In this document: positions 42,289 to 51,724 of the stretch, piece by piece
How the letters are laid out: each line of letters opens with the position of its first letter
Numbering within the stretch: position 1 is the first letter of the stretch
Origin: Pigmentiphaga litoralis
Lineage (GTDB): Bacteria; Pseudomonadota; Gammaproteobacteria; Burkholderiales; Burkholderiaceae_B
Assembly (NCBI RefSeq): GCF_013408655.1
Contig: NZ_JACCBP010000001.1
Location: 1,860,001-1,924,000, forward strand
Length of the DNA: 64,000 nucleotides
Direction of reading: 5' to 3'
Notes under the pieces: generated by a model
Told to the model about the DNA's origin: nothing
Database searches by the model: none
Seen by the model: the letters and a program-made list of their open reading frames with translations, nothing else
Program-made: the position numbers and the translations under genes

Positions 42289-43287
42289 TTATTGCGCAGT
42301 GATGCCGAAGGCCTTCAGGTCACGACCCCACTGGGTCAGTTCGGTGTCGATCTTCTGGCGCATCTGTGCCGGCGTGTTGGTCGATGGCTCGACGCCCTGC
42401 GCGGCCAGCATGGCCTGTACCTCAGGCTTGGCGACGGCCTTCTTGACTTCGGCAGCCAGGCGCTCGACGATCGCGGGATCGGTGCCACCGGTCGTGAACA
42501 CGGCATACCAGGTCGAAAATTCATAGCCCGGCACGCCCGCTTCGGCGATGGTCGGAATGTTCGGCAACGACTTCACGCGTTCCTTGGTGGTCACGGCCAG
42601 GATCTTGGTCTGCCCGGTCTTGGCGGACTGCAGCGCCGGCGGAATGCCCGAGAACGTCATCTGCACCTGGCCGCCGCTGACGTCGGTCAGGGCCTGCGAG
42701 TTGCCGCGATACGGCACGTGCACGATGTTGACATTGGCCTGCTTGGCGAACAGCGCGCCGGCCAGGTGCAGCGTCGAACCATTGCCGGACGACGCGTAAT
42801 TCAGCGTACCCGGATCCTTGCGGGCCAGCGCGACCAGTTCCTTCACGCTGTTGGCGGGCACCCCGGCATTGACCAGCAGCACATTGCCCGACTCAGCCAC
42901 CAGCGACACGGGCGCCAGGTCCTTGCGCGGATCGAAGCTCAGCTTGCTGGCCAGCAGGGGCGCGACGGTGTTGCTGCCGGTCGAGCCCAGCAGCAGCGTG
43001 TAGCCATTGGGCGGGGCCTTGGCCACCACGTCGGCGGCGATCAGGCCACCCGCACCGGCGCGGTTTTCCACCACGATGGTCTGGCCCATGCTCTGCTGCA
43101 TTTCCTTGGCGATGATGCGCGCGATCACATCGTTGCCGCCGCCGGCTGCGAAGCCGACCACCATCTTCAGGGGCTGCGACGGATAGGCGTCGGCCGCAAT
43201 GGCCTGGGCGCCCCAGGCGGTGGTGGCAAGGACCGCCAGGCCCAGCAGCGAGCGGCGGGTAAAAGACAGGGGAGACAGGGTCGACAT
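42289..43287 (-). CDS. Bug-family tripartite tricarboxylate transporter receptor
   Basis: This 332-residue periplasmic receptor has a twin-arginine-like signal region (SFTRRSLLGLAVLATTAWG) with cleavage near AIAA. Bug landmarks are YPSQPLKMVVGFAAGGGNDV, IVVENRAGAGGLIAADVVAK, NGYTLLLGSTG and VHVPYRGNSQALTDVSGGQV. The domain is typical of the greatly expanded Bug set in Bordetella-type genomes. No TctA/TctB membrane genes are adjacent, as is usual for orphan Bug proteins. It is probably the first gene of a unit with the gamma-glutamyltransferase-like gene and is divergent from a LysR regulator. Confidence 0.93.
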   Translation of the reverse strand: MSTLSPLSFTRRSLLGLAVLATTAWGAQAIAADAYPSQPLKMVVGFAAGGGNDVIARIIAKEMQQSMGQTIVVENRAGAGGLIAADVVAKAPPNGYTLLLGSTGSNTVAPLLASKLSFDPRKDLAPVSLVAESGNVLLVNAGVPANSVKELVALARKDPGTLNYASSGNGSTLHLAGALFAKQANVNIVHVPYRGNSQALTDVSGGQVQMTFSGIPPALQSAKTGQTKILAVTTKERVKSLPNIPTIAEAGVPGYEFSTWYAVFTTGGTDPAIVERLAAEVKKAVAKPEVQAMLAAQGVEPSTNTPAQMRQKIDTELTQWGRDLKAFGITAQ

Positions 43288-43406
43288 GATGATGTTCCTT
43301 GGCGATTCGTCGCTCGATGGCAGGTTGGCTGGCGGACGGCGGGACCGCAGTCCCAGGTGCCTTCCGACGTCATGAAAAGGATTGTGCGAGCCGTCTTCAC
43401 CAAAGG

Positions 43407-43423
43407 AAAGCGAATATTGCTTT
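43407..43423. promoter_or_regulatory. LysR-type binding site candidate
   Basis: AAAGCGAATATTGCTTT is an imperfect palindrome (arms AAAGC/GCTTT) in the 200-base divergent region, 65 bases before the LysR start. The following bases contain a second inverted repeat, GAAAG-gaaaa-CTTTC. Both fit the AT-rich spaced-palindrome style of LysR boxes. Confidence 0.5.
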
Positions 43424-43487
43424 AGAGTAACGAAAGGAAAACTTTCAAGAGCTTTCCGTTTTGGTGCATCTCGAGCAAGGAAGTCCC

Positions 43488-44366
43488 ATGTCCAGTCTCC
43501 GTCTTTTCAGAACCTTCCTGGCCGTTGCCGCCGAGGGATCCTTTACCGGCGCCGCCAATCGGGTCGCGCTGACCCAGGCCGCCGTCGGACTGCAGATGCG
43601 CACGCTGGAAGACGACCTGAAGCGCAAGCTGTTCACGCGCAACGGGAAAGTTGTCGTCCTCAACGATCATGGCCGCGCCCTCCTGCCGCTCGCGCGCCAG
43701 ATGATCAGCCTGTACGGCCAGATGCTTGAACACCCCGACGCGCCCGAACCCATGAGCGGCACCGTGCACCTGGGGGCCATCGTGTCGGCGCTGCCGCGGC
43801 TGCTGCGGGCGACCCTGTCCTTGAAGCAGCGGCATCCGGGTCTGGACCTGCATGTGTCGGCGGCCAAATCGGTGGAACTGGTTGCGCAGGTCGACGCCGG
43901 CAAGCTCGACTGCGCCGTGCTGGTGCGCGACCCCGGTGAAAACCGGCCGACCCTGGTGTGGCAATCCTTGTATGCCGAGCCGATGGCGCTGGTCGCCCCG
44001 CCCGACTCGCGCGAAACCGATATCAGGGTGTTGCTGGAACGTTATCCCTTCATCCGTTTCGACCGCCAGGAACAGACGGGGCAACTGGTCGAACGCACGC
44101 TGCGCCGACTGCGCATCCGCCCCAGCGAATTCCTGGAACTCAATTCACTGGAGGCGATTGCCGACCTGGTGCGGTCGTCGCTGGGCGTGTCGATCCTGCC
44201 CCTGCCCCGCGCCAGCGCCTGGCACCAGGACCCCCGCCTGCGCGTGCTGCCGATCACCGCGACGACCGAGGCGCGGCAGATTGCCCTGGTCCGCTGGCGC
44301 GACGCGTCAAAGTCGGCCGTGATCCAGGCGGTCGGACAAGAGCTGATGGCGCAGGACACGCGCTAG
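43488..44366 (+). CDS. LysR-family transcriptional regulator
   Basis: This 292-residue regulator starts MSSLRLFRTFLAVAAEGSFT at 43488, with AAGGAAG upstream. The N-terminal helix-turn-helix reads GAANRVALTQAAVGLQMRTL and EDDLKRKLFTRNGK. The effector domain contains GTVHLGAIVSALPRLL, and SLGVSILPLPRAS near the C-terminus. It is divergent from the Bug receptor/GGT-like unit and most likely controls it in response to the imported compound. Confidence 0.92.
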   Translation: MSSLRLFRTFLAVAAEGSFTGAANRVALTQAAVGLQMRTLEDDLKRKLFTRNGKVVVLNDHGRALLPLARQMISLYGQMLEHPDAPEPMSGTVHLGAIVSALPRLLRATLSLKQRHPGLDLHVSAAKSVELVAQVDAGKLDCAVLVRDPGENRPTLVWQSLYAEPMALVAPPDSRETDIRVLLERYPFIRFDRQEQTGQLVERTLRRLRIRPSEFLELNSLEAIADLVRSSLGVSILPLPRASAWHQDPRLRVLPITATTEARQIALVRWRDASKSAVIQAVGQELMAQDTR

Positions 44367-44452
44367 GGACCGCCGGCAACGCGGGAACGCCCATTGCGGC
44401 AGTACGCCGGAACACCGCCGCCATGGCCCACACAACAGAAGAAGGTGAACTC

Positions 44453-45241
44453 ATGAACCAGACCGTCATTGGCACATTTGATTCCACGACCGACGCCGAC
44501 GACGCCGTGCGCGACCTGGTCGACGCCGGCATCTCGCAAGCTGCCGTCCAGCTTCACTCGCAGGAAACCGGCACGACGCCCCAAGAAGAAGGCACAACCC
44601 ACGTCTCTGGCGATCACAACCACACCGTGCACGCCGGATTTTTTGAGCGCATCGAGCATTTCTTTTCCAACCTGGTTGGAGAAAATGAACGGCCCGCCGA
44701 ATTCACCCATTACCACGAAGCCATTCGCCGCGGGGGCGCTCTGGTGTCTGTAGAAGTTGAAAACGACAACGAATTCGACATCGTGAAGCGCGTGCTGGAC
44801 GATGCAGGCGCGGTCGACATCGATGAGCGTGCGGCGCAATGGCAGAGCAGCGGCTACACGCCCGACCGTGCCGGCGCTTCGGACGCATCCACGGTCAGCA
44901 CGACCAGCGGTCATCTCGGTGAACGTACGCAGGGTGCAAGCCAGAATATGGCGCCCGGACATACCGCGGGTCCCGGCCAGTCGGACGTGTCTGCCGACTC
45001 GGCTACCGGCGGCCGCGCGATGGGCGCAATGAGCGCCACGGCCGGCCTGGGCACTGACATGGGCTCAGCACGGGTCGACGGTGGCACGGGAGTCGGTGAT
45101 AGCGCCGCCCCAGCCCAGAACAACGCCACGGGTGACGGCTGCTTTCCTGAAGACCGTCAGGCACCTACGGCGGGTTCCCAGTCATCCAAGCCAGGTGTCT
45201 ACCGCGTTTACCCCCGCGGCCAGGGGCTGCCCGGACGGTAA
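44453..45241 (+). CDS. YflT/GSP17M-like general stress protein with low-complexity tail
   Basis: This 262-residue protein starts MNQTVIGTFDSTTDADDAVR at 44453 with AAGGTG seven bases upstream; the frame is open far upstream, but that part belongs to the LysR region. Residues 1-130 resemble the heat-induced YflT/GSP17M domain (AVRDLVDAGISQAAVQLHSQ, then RRGGALVSVEVENDNEFDIV, VLDDAGAVDIDERAAQW). The rest is Gly/Ala/Ser/Thr-rich and probably disordered (SATAGLGTDMGSARVDGGTG). Such proteins appear in stress or stationary-phase regulons; the mechanism is not known. It stands alone between the LysR gene and mutS. Confidence 0.75.
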   Translation: MNQTVIGTFDSTTDADDAVRDLVDAGISQAAVQLHSQETGTTPQEEGTTHVSGDHNHTVHAGFFERIEHFFSNLVGENERPAEFTHYHEAIRRGGALVSVEVENDNEFDIVKRVLDDAGAVDIDERAAQWQSSGYTPDRAGASDASTVSTTSGHLGERTQGASQNMAPGHTAGPGQSDVSADSATGGRAMGAMSATAGLGTDMGSARVDGGTGVGDSAAPAQNNATGDGCFPEDRQAPTAGSQSSKPGVYRVYPRGQGLPGR

Positions 45242-45374
45242 GACGAACGGCCTGGCCAACGAAATGATCGTGCAATAGACGACGACGTTGGCCAGTGGGA
45301 GGGTGCCGTCCGGTCGCAAGCGGCAAACATGGTCAAATACCCCTTTGGCCTGACCCGCGACCGATATTCCCTGA

Positions 45375-48005
45375 ATGACACTTCCCGACACCGCTGGGCA
45401 CACCCCCATGATGCAGCAGTACCTTCGACTCAAGGCCGAGGCCGGATCGATGCTGCTGCTCTACCGCATGGGCGACTTCTACGAACTGTTCTATGACGAT
45501 GCCGTGAAGGCATCGCGCATGCTGAACCTGACGCTGACCACGCGTGGCGCATCGAACGGCGTGCCCATCAAGATGTGCGGCATGCCGCATCATTCGGTCG
45601 AACAGTACCTGGCGCGGCTGGTCAAGCTGGGCGAGTCGGTGGCGATCTGCGAGCAGATCGGGGATCCGGCCACTTCGAAGGGTCCGGTCGAACGTCGCAT
45701 CGTGCGGATCGTGACGCCCGGCACGTTGACCGACGACGCGCTGCTGCCGGCCAAGGCCGACCGCGCCATTGCCGCCGTGTGTATCGGGACCAGCAAGAGC
45801 AAGGGCGCCACGGGCCGCTGCGGCGTTGCCTGGCTGAACCTCGCCAGCGGCGAATTCCGCCTGACCGAATGCGTGCTGGGCCAGCTGGCAAGCGAACTGC
45901 ATCGCATCGCACCCGCCGAAGTCGTGCTGATCGAAGGCCAGCCGCTGGCCGTGGACTATGTGGCGTCCATCAGCCCGGTGCCTGACTGGCACTTTGAAAG
46001 CAGTGGCGCGCGCCAGCAACTGCTCAACCATTTCAAGGTCGATTCGCTGGCCGGCTTTGACGTGGATGACATGCCGGAGGCGGTCTGCGCGGCAGGCGCC
46101 CTGCTCCGCTACGTGTCGCACACGCAGTCGCAGGCGCTGGCCCACGTGCAGCAACTGAGCGCCGACCGCGCCAGCCAATACGTGCTGCTGGACCCGGTGA
46201 CGCGGCGCAATCTGGAACTGACCGAGACCTTGCGCGGCGAAGAATCGCCCACGCTGTTTTCGGCGCTGGACCACAACAAGACCCCGATGGGCAGCCGCCT
46301 GCTGCGCCGCTGGCTGCACCATCCCCTGCGCGACAACGCCACCGTGGCCGCGCGGCAGGAAGCGATCGGCATGCTGCTGGCCGGCGGCGATCCGCGCAGC
46401 CTGCAGACGGCCCTGGCGCCGCTGCCCGACGTGGAGCGGATTGCCGCGCGGGTCGCGCTGCGATCCGTGCGCCCGCGCGAACTGGCCAGCTTGCGTGACG
46501 CCGTCGCGCTGACGCCGGCCCTGCATGCCACGCTGACCGACTTTGTATCGTCAGGCGGACAACTGACGGACGGGGTGTCGAAGCTGGCCGAACTGGCCGC
46601 GCAGATCGTGATCGATCCCGAGATCGGCACGCTGCTGTCGCGCGCCATTGCGCCCGAGCCGAGCGTGAACGTGCGCGACGGCGGAGTCATCGCCACGGGC
46701 TTCGATGCCGACCTGGACGAGTTGCGGACCCTGGAATCGCATACCGGTGACTTCCTGGTGCAGCTGGAAGCGCGCGAACGCGAGCGGACGGGCATTGCCA
46801 ATCTGCGGGTGGAATTCAACCGGGTGCACGGCTTTTTCATCGAAGTCACGCGCGGGCAGACCGACAAGGTGCCCGACGACTACCGCCGCCGGCAGACACT
46901 CAAGAACGCCGAACGCTACATCACCCCCGAATTGAAGACCTGGGAAGACAAGATCCTGTCTGCCCAGGACCGGGCGCTGGCCCGCGAAAAATGGCTGTTC
47001 GAACAGCTGCTGGACCAGATGGCGCCGCACGTGCGGTCCCTGACGCAGGTGGCCGCGGCACTGGCCGAAATCGATGTGCTGGCGTCGCTCGCGGTGCATG
47101 CGCGCGACCATGACTGGGTGCCGCCGCAATTGCTGGATACGGCGGACATCGTGATCGAACAGGGACGCCATCCGGTCGTGGAACGCGTCATCGAACGCTT
47201 CACGCCGAACGACTGCCGCCTGGGCCGCACCCGCCGCATGCTGCTGATCACCGGCCCCAACATGGGCGGCAAATCGACCTACATGCGGCAGACGGCGCTG
47301 ATCGTCCTGCTGGCCCGCATCGGCAGTTTCGTGCCGGCGCGATCCGCCAGTATCGGCCGCATCGACCGGATCTTTACGCGGATTGGCGCGGCGGATGACC
47401 TGGCCGGTGGCCGGTCCACGTTCATGATGGAGATGATCGAAGCCGCGGCCATTCTGTCCGCCAGCACGGCCGACAGCCTGGTGCTGATGGATGAAATCGG
47501 CCGGGGCACCTCGACCTATGACGGCCTGTCGCTGGCTTGGGCCATCGCGCATCAGCTGGTCACGCACAACCGCGCGCTGACGCTGTTCGCGACCCACTAC
47601 TTCGAATTGACCCGCTTGCCGTCCGTGCAGCCCGAAGCCGCCAACGTGCACCTGGCCGCTGCCGAATCGCACAAGGGCATCATCTTTTTGCATGAAGTGC
47701 GCGACGGTCCGGCCAGCCGCAGCTACGGGATCCAGGTGGCGCAGCGCGCCGGCATTCCGTCGGCCGTGGTCCGCATGGCCCGCCGTGAACTGGAAAAGCT
47801 GGAAACGCAGGGCGCCCAGGTGCCGCAGTTGCCGCTGTTCAGCCCGCCGCCCGATACGGCGGCCAATGACGAGGCGGCGGCCGATGCGGCTGCGGCCGAC
47901 GCCGTCAAGGACGCATTGACCGCCATCGATCCTGATGTGTTGAGTCCACGCGAAGCCCTGGATGCCCTGTACCGGCTGAAGAGCCTTCTACAATCGGCGT
48001 CATGA
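45375..48005 (+). CDS. mutS: DNA mismatch repair ATPase MutS
   Basis: This 876-residue protein has the mismatch-recognition Phe-x-Glu in [14 protein letters not shown] near the N-terminus, a core/lever region, the clamp, and a C-terminal ATPase with Walker [34 protein letters not shown] and [11 protein letters not shown]. The terminal region ([20 protein letters not shown]) is the usual tetramer-forming helix pair. It binds mismatches and recruits MutL. The stop overlaps the next gene by four bases. No clear ribosome site precedes the ATG at 45375, but the N-terminus aligns with other MutS proteins. Confidence 0.97.
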   Translation: MTLPDTAGHTPMMQQYLRLKAEAGSMLLLYRMGDFYELFYDDAVKASRMLNLTLTTRGASNGVPIKMCGMPHHSVEQYLARLVKLGESVAICEQIGDPATSKGPVERRIVRIVTPGTLTDDALLPAKADRAIAAVCIGTSKSKGATGRCGVAWLNLASGEFRLTECVLGQLASELHRIAPAEVVLIEGQPLAVDYVASISPVPDWHFESSGARQQLLNHFKVDSLAGFDVDDMPEAVCAAGALLRYVSHTQSQALAHVQQLSADRASQYVLLDPVTRRNLELTETLRGEESPTLFSALDHNKTPMGSRLLRRWLHHPLRDNATVAARQEAIGMLLAGGDPRSLQTALAPLPDVERIAARVALRSVRPRELASLRDAVALTPALHATLTDFVSSGGQLTDGVSKLAELAAQIVIDPEIGTLLSRAIAPEPSVNVRDGGVIATGFDADLDELRTLESHTGDFLVQLEARERERTGIANLRVEFNRVHGFFIEVTRGQTDKVPDDYRRRQTLKNAERYITPELKTWEDKILSAQDRALAREKWLFEQLLDQMAPHVRSLTQVAAALAEIDVLASLAVHARDHDWVPPQLLDTADIVIEQGRHPVVERVIERFTPNDCRLGRTRRMLLITGPNMGGKSTYMRQTALIVLLARIGSFVPARSASIGRIDRIFTRIGAADDLAGGRSTFMMEMIEAAAILSASTADSLVLMDEIGRGTSTYDGLSLAWAIAHQLVTHNRALTLFATHYFELTRLPSVQPEAANVHLAAAESHKGIIFLHEVRDGPASRSYGIQVAQRAGIPSAVVRMARRELEKLETQGAQVPQLPLFSPPPDTAANDEAAADAAAADAVKDALTAIDPDVLSPREALDALYRLKSLLQSAS

Positions 48006-49048
48006 TCCGTTCCCTACGCGCTTGCTGGCGCCTGCCGTTTACCCCTGCCCGGCGTGGACTGCTGGCCGCCGCCTGCGCGATCGCCTGTGGCAGCTGGGCC
48101 GCGCCGGCCAGCGCCGTGACGGAATCGTCCTACGCCGCCCGCCGTGGATTCAATTTTGCGGTGATCGGGGACACGCCAGCCGGGTCGCGCGACGAAGCCA
48201 CGGTGGTGAACGTGCTGGCGCAGATTGGCCGCGAAGCCGATCTGATCGTGCATGTCGGCAATCTGAAGCACGAGACGGAACGCTGCGACGACGCCACCTA
48301 CCAGCGCCGGCGCGACCTGTTCAACGCCAGCCCGGTCCCGTTCGTGCTTGCACCGGGCAGCAACGACTGGGCGACCTGCGATCGCGACCTGGCCGGCCAG
48401 TTCGGCCCGGTGGAACGCCTGAATCGGCTGCGGGAATTGTTTTTTGAGTCGTCGGAAACGATGGGGACGATCACGCTGGGCCTGCAGCGCCTGAGCGATA
48501 CCGCCCGCTACCGCAGCTATCCCGAAAACGCGCGATGGGAATACGGCGACGTGCTGTTCGTGACCCTGAACATGCCGGGCACCCACAACAACTATCGCAG
48601 CGGCGCCGGGCGCAATGGCGAGTACGAAGAACGTATCCTGGCCAATGCCTTCTGGCTGCGCCAGGCCTTTTCGAACGCCACCCGCGACAAACGCAAGGCC
48701 ATCGTCATTGCCTTCGATGCCGACCCGCATTTTGACGGGCAGCAGAACCTGACGGCCAGCGATGGCCGCGATCCCTTTGCCGAGTTCAAACTCACCCTGG
48801 CCCGCCTGGCCGCCAAATTTCCGGGCGAAGTTCTGATCGTGCATGGCGCGGCGCCCGGTGTCGGCACCCCGCCCAAGCCCGACCATCCGCTCAAGGTGAA
48901 CGGCAAGCCGTTGGAAAACGTCATGCGCATCCGCGCCTATGGCGTCGGAAGCGCCGCGTTCTGGGTCAAGGTCGAAGTGGAACCTGGCCGCAAGGGGCAG
49001 ATCCGGGTCGAAAACCGGAACGCGGTGGCGGAACCCCCGCGCCCGTAG
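48002..49048 (+). CDS. Exported metallophosphoesterase-like protein, motif-degenerate
   Basis: This 348-residue protein starts [20 protein letters not shown] and has a signal peptide ending near ASA (about residue 38). The mature chain follows the calcineurin-like fold order: [34 protein letters not shown] and a late LIVHGAAPG. In typical members these read GDxP/GDIKxG/GDNEW; here the second motif has GN for GD and the third GSND for GDNE, so metal-binding acids are altered. Catalysis is therefore doubtful. The ATG overlaps the mutS stop (ATGA), so it is co-translated with mutS. It would be periplasmic. Confidence 0.75.
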   Translation: MIRSLRACWRLPFTPARRGLLAAACAIACGSWAAPASAVTESSYAARRGFNFAVIGDTPAGSRDEATVVNVLAQIGREADLIVHVGNLKHETERCDDATYQRRRDLFNASPVPFVLAPGSNDWATCDRDLAGQFGPVERLNRLRELFFESSETMGTITLGLQRLSDTARYRSYPENARWEYGDVLFVTLNMPGTHNNYRSGAGRNGEYEERILANAFWLRQAFSNATRDKRKAIVIAFDADPHFDGQQNLTASDGRDPFAEFKLTLARLAAKFPGEVLIVHGAAPGVGTPPKPDHPLKVNGKPLENVMRIRAYGVGSAAFWVKVEVEPGRKGQIRVENRNAVAEPPRP

Positions 49049-49135
49049 CAGGCAGCAGCGCGCCTGGCCCGTGCAGTCGGCAGGCGGTGCAGGCGGTCCC
49101 TAGCGGGCCGCCCTATCAAGGCACGGCGCAAGCGA

Positions 49136-49753
49136 TCAGTGCAGCACGCCCGGATTGCGGCGCGATTCGATCAACGCATCCAGCACGTCTTCATCGTCTT
49201 CTTCGTCCGCGCCTTCGGCGTGGCCTTGCTCGATCTCTTCGGCATCCGCCGGGCGTACGCCCAGCAGCTTGATGCGTACCCGCAGCGCCATGCCGGCATA
49301 GGGATGATTCGCATCCAGGACCACTTTGTCTTCGGACAGGTCCGTCACGACAAAGATCAGCGAGTCTTCGGACAGTTCGTCATCGTCATCGGCTTCGGTC
49401 ACGGTGGGGCCATCGCCTTCGTCGCCTTCGGGACCCGGCACGCCTTCGAACTGCATGCCGACTTCAAGCGGCTCCGGAAAACGCGAGCGCGGCTCGACCC
49501 GCAGCAGGTCGGCGTCGTAGTCGCCAAATGCGTCGCTGGGTTCGAGATGGAACGTGTCTTCGAAGCCGACCTGTTTGCCTTCGATGGCGTCATCCAGGCG
49601 CGGCAGCAGGCTGTCCAGCCCGCGATGCAGGAAGCTGACCGGGCCGCCGCTGTCGTCCAGGGCCTCGCCATCGGTATCGGTGATCCAGAATTCCACGGTG
49701 ACGACCGTGTTTTCGCCGACTGTCAGTGCGGAATCAAGTTTGGAATCGGCCAT
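49136..49753 (-). CDS. SlyD-type FKBP peptidyl-prolyl isomerase
   Basis: This 205-residue protein has FKBP strands: VTVEFWITDTDGEALDDSG, FLHRGLDSLLPRLDDAIEG, VGFEDTFHLEPSDAFGDYDA and an insert-in-flap-like section between the flap strands (VGMQFEGVPG to VVLDANHPYAGMALRVRIKL). SlyD-like proteins fold nascent chains and, in E. coli, carry a His-rich nickel tail. Here the tail is acidic (EGADEEDDEDVLDALIES) without His clusters, and an extra acidic loop (VTEADDDDELSEDSL) lies within the insert. It is encoded opposite the MPE gene and divergent from roxA, 102 bases away. Confidence 0.85.
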   Translation of the reverse strand: MADSKLDSALTVGENTVVTVEFWITDTDGEALDDSGGPVSFLHRGLDSLLPRLDDAIEGKQVGFEDTFHLEPSDAFGDYDADLLRVEPRSRFPEPLEVGMQFEGVPGPEGDEGDGPTVTEADDDDELSEDSLIFVVTDLSEDKVVLDANHPYAGMALRVRIKLLGVRPADAEEIEQGHAEGADEEDDEDVLDALIESRRNPGVLH

Positions 49754-49855
49754 TTTAGGGACATCCGTAATCTGTACTGGTAATCCGGCAGTTTACAGTC
49801 TGACGCGGGGATGGTGCCTGTCCGGGCTTGTTACCAGCTTGTTATGATCGCGGCC

Positions 49856-51043
49856 ATGAATGCTAACGAATCCACCGCCCTGCTTGCCGGCCTGACCCCG
49901 GCCCAATTCATGCAACGCCATTGGCAGAAGAAGCCCCTGCTGATCCGCGGCGCCATCCCCGACTTCCGGCCACCGCTGTCGATTGCCGACGTCAAACGAT
50001 TGTCGCGCCAGGACGAGGTCGAGTCCCGGCTGGTCTGGCGCGAAGACGGCCAGTGGCAGATGGAATCGGGCCCGTTCGCCCGCCTGCCGCCCGCCAAGGA
50101 ACCGGAATGGTCGCTGCTGGTGCAGGGCGTGAACCTGCACGACGACGCGGCGGCCGCGCTCATGCATCGCTTCCGCTTCGTGCCCGACGCCCGGCTGGAC
50201 GACCTGATGATCAGCATTGCCACGGACGGCGGCGGCGTGGGCCCGCACTTCGACAGCTACGACGTCTTCCTGCTGCAGGCAGTCGGACAGCGGCGCTGGC
50301 GGATCGGCAAACAGAAGGACCTGAGCCTGGACCCCAACGCGCTGCTCAAGATCCTGGCGAACTTCACGCCGACCGAAGAATTCGTGTTGAACCCGGGCGA
50401 CATGCTGTACCTGCCGCCTGCGTACGCGCACGACGGCATTGCCGAAGGCGAATGCATGACGATTTCGATCGGCTTCCGGTCGCCTTCGCTGGTGGAACTG
50501 GCGCGCGGCATGCTGGAGGCGGCGGCCGACCAGCTGTCGGATCGGACACCGACGCCGCTGAAGGGCCACTATCGTGATCCTGACCAGCCTGCGATCGACC
50601 AACCCGCCGCGTTGCCCGAGACCCTGGTCGACGCCGCCCTGGCCGCCGCAGCGGCCGTGCCGCTGGACCGTACCCTGGCCAGCCGATTCCTGGGCTGCTG
50701 GCTGACCGAACCCAAGCCGGATGTGGTGTTCGATGCCGTCGACATGGACACCCTGCCCGACCTGGCCGAAGACTGGCCTGCCGCGGGCGTGCTGACGCTG
50801 GACCGCCGGACCCTGATGATCTACCGGGAACGCACCGCGTTCATCAATGGGGAAATGATCGACCATCCGGCCAGCGCCGCCCTGCGGCACTTGGCCGACG
50901 CCCGCACGCTGGATTGCGCCGATCCGGTCTGCCGCAAGTTGACCGACGCGGAACGCAGCATGCTGACAGACTGGCTGGACGATGGCTGGCTGCATTTTGC
51001 CGACCAGCCCGCGGCACCGGCCAGGAAATCCGCCAGGCGATAG
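49856..51043 (+). CDS. roxA: Ribosomal protein L16 arginine hydroxylase-type cupin (RoxA/YcfD)
   Basis: This 395-residue JmjC-fold oxygenase starts MNANESTALLAGLTPAQFMQ at 49856 (family-typical N-terminus GLTPAQFMQRHWQKKPLLIR). Iron ligands are His and Asp in GPHFDSYDVFLLQ and a distal His in PPAYAHDGIAEGECMTISIG. A C-terminal winged-helix region follows the dimer part. It uses iron, oxygen and 2-oxoglutarate to hydroxylate an Arg of ribosomal protein L16. It is a single gene with no clear ribosome site; an earlier ATG at 49844 adds four residues and cannot be excluded. Confidence 0.92.
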   Translation: MNANESTALLAGLTPAQFMQRHWQKKPLLIRGAIPDFRPPLSIADVKRLSRQDEVESRLVWREDGQWQMESGPFARLPPAKEPEWSLLVQGVNLHDDAAAALMHRFRFVPDARLDDLMISIATDGGGVGPHFDSYDVFLLQAVGQRRWRIGKQKDLSLDPNALLKILANFTPTEEFVLNPGDMLYLPPAYAHDGIAEGECMTISIGFRSPSLVELARGMLEAAADQLSDRTPTPLKGHYRDPDQPAIDQPAALPETLVDAALAAAAAVPLDRTLASRFLGCWLTEPKPDVVFDAVDMDTLPDLAEDWPAAGVLTLDRRTLMIYRERTAFINGEMIDHPASAALRHLADARTLDCADPVCRKLTDAERSMLTDWLDDGWLHFADQPAAPARKSARR

Positions 51044-51274
51044 CGCGGGATTTGTCGGCCCGGCGTAAGCAAGACGTGATAAAGCCACGGACTCGAAACG
51101 CTTTCGCACATTCTTGACCGAACTGATACACAAATTGCTTACGTGAGACTTACTTTTTGCCCTCATCGTGGCAAAAATCTGACCGGGCTGCTAAAATTTA
51201 CACTTGTCCAGATCGCGGTTGTAGATATGAGCAGAACCACTTGCTCGCTGCGCCGAAGGCCCGGACATCTACCG

Positions 51275-51290
51275 GAAATAGCGCTATTTC
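51275..51290. promoter_or_regulatory. Perfect 16-bp palindrome upstream of lipoprotein gene
   Basis: GAAATAGCGCTATTTC lies 50 bases before the start codon of the 72-residue lipoprotein, in a 296-base AT-rich intergenic stretch after roxA. It could be an operator or a 5'-UTR hairpin. No other gene was seen in the stretch. Confidence 0.55.
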
Positions 51291-51339
51291 TAGTTCGTTT
51301 TTGATCTCCGATCACTACTATAAATTCTAAGGATCTACT

Positions 51340-51558
51340 ATGAAAAAGACTCTGCTCTTGGCATCGATGCTTGCAATCGCTCTGTCGGCTTGCGGCAAGA
51401 AAGAAGAAGCTGCTGTTCCTGCTGACACGACCCCGCCAGCTGTGACCACGCCGGCACCGGTTCCTATGGAACCCACCACCCCGCCAGCAGTTGACCCGGC
51501 CGCTCCTGCAGCCCCGATGACGCCTGCTGATCCGGCTGCTCCTGCTACCGCTTCCTAA
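51340..51558 (+). CDS. Small Pro/Ala-rich lipoprotein
   Basis: This 72-residue protein has a lipoprotein signal MKKTLLLASMLAIALSACGK with the lipobox LSAC at Cys18 and an AAGGA ribosome site about eight bases upstream. The mature chain of 54 residues starts GKKEEAAVPADTTPPAVTTP and continues as a Pro/Ala/Thr-rich extended string with no folded domain. Such strings can reach across the periplasm or crowd the envelope. It is a lone gene with a long AT-rich leader and its own terminator. Function unknown; real expression is likely given the complete set of signals. Confidence 0.82.
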   Translation: MKKTLLLASMLAIALSACGKKEEAAVPADTTPPAVTTPAPVPMEPTTPPAVDPAAPAAPMTPADPAAPATAS

Positions 51559-51675
51559 GTAGCACGGGTCGAACACCCGGGCGTTTATCCGATCGGATAT
51601 CCCCCCATCGCAGGCGAACCCCCGCCGCGCCTGGGTCAGACCACTGGGATACATGCCGCGCGCAAGCGGGGCATG

Positions 51676-51705
51676 AAAAAAAGCCAGCTTTCGAGCTGGC
51701 TTTTT
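51676..51705. terminator. Bidirectional intrinsic terminator
   Basis: AAAAAAAGCCAGCT-ttcg-AGCTGGCTTTTT forms a stem with a stable TTCG tetraloop and T/A tracts. It separates the lipoprotein gene from the convergent MBL-fold gene. Confidence 0.94.
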
Positions 51706-51724
51706 GTCGTCTGCACCCCTGCGG

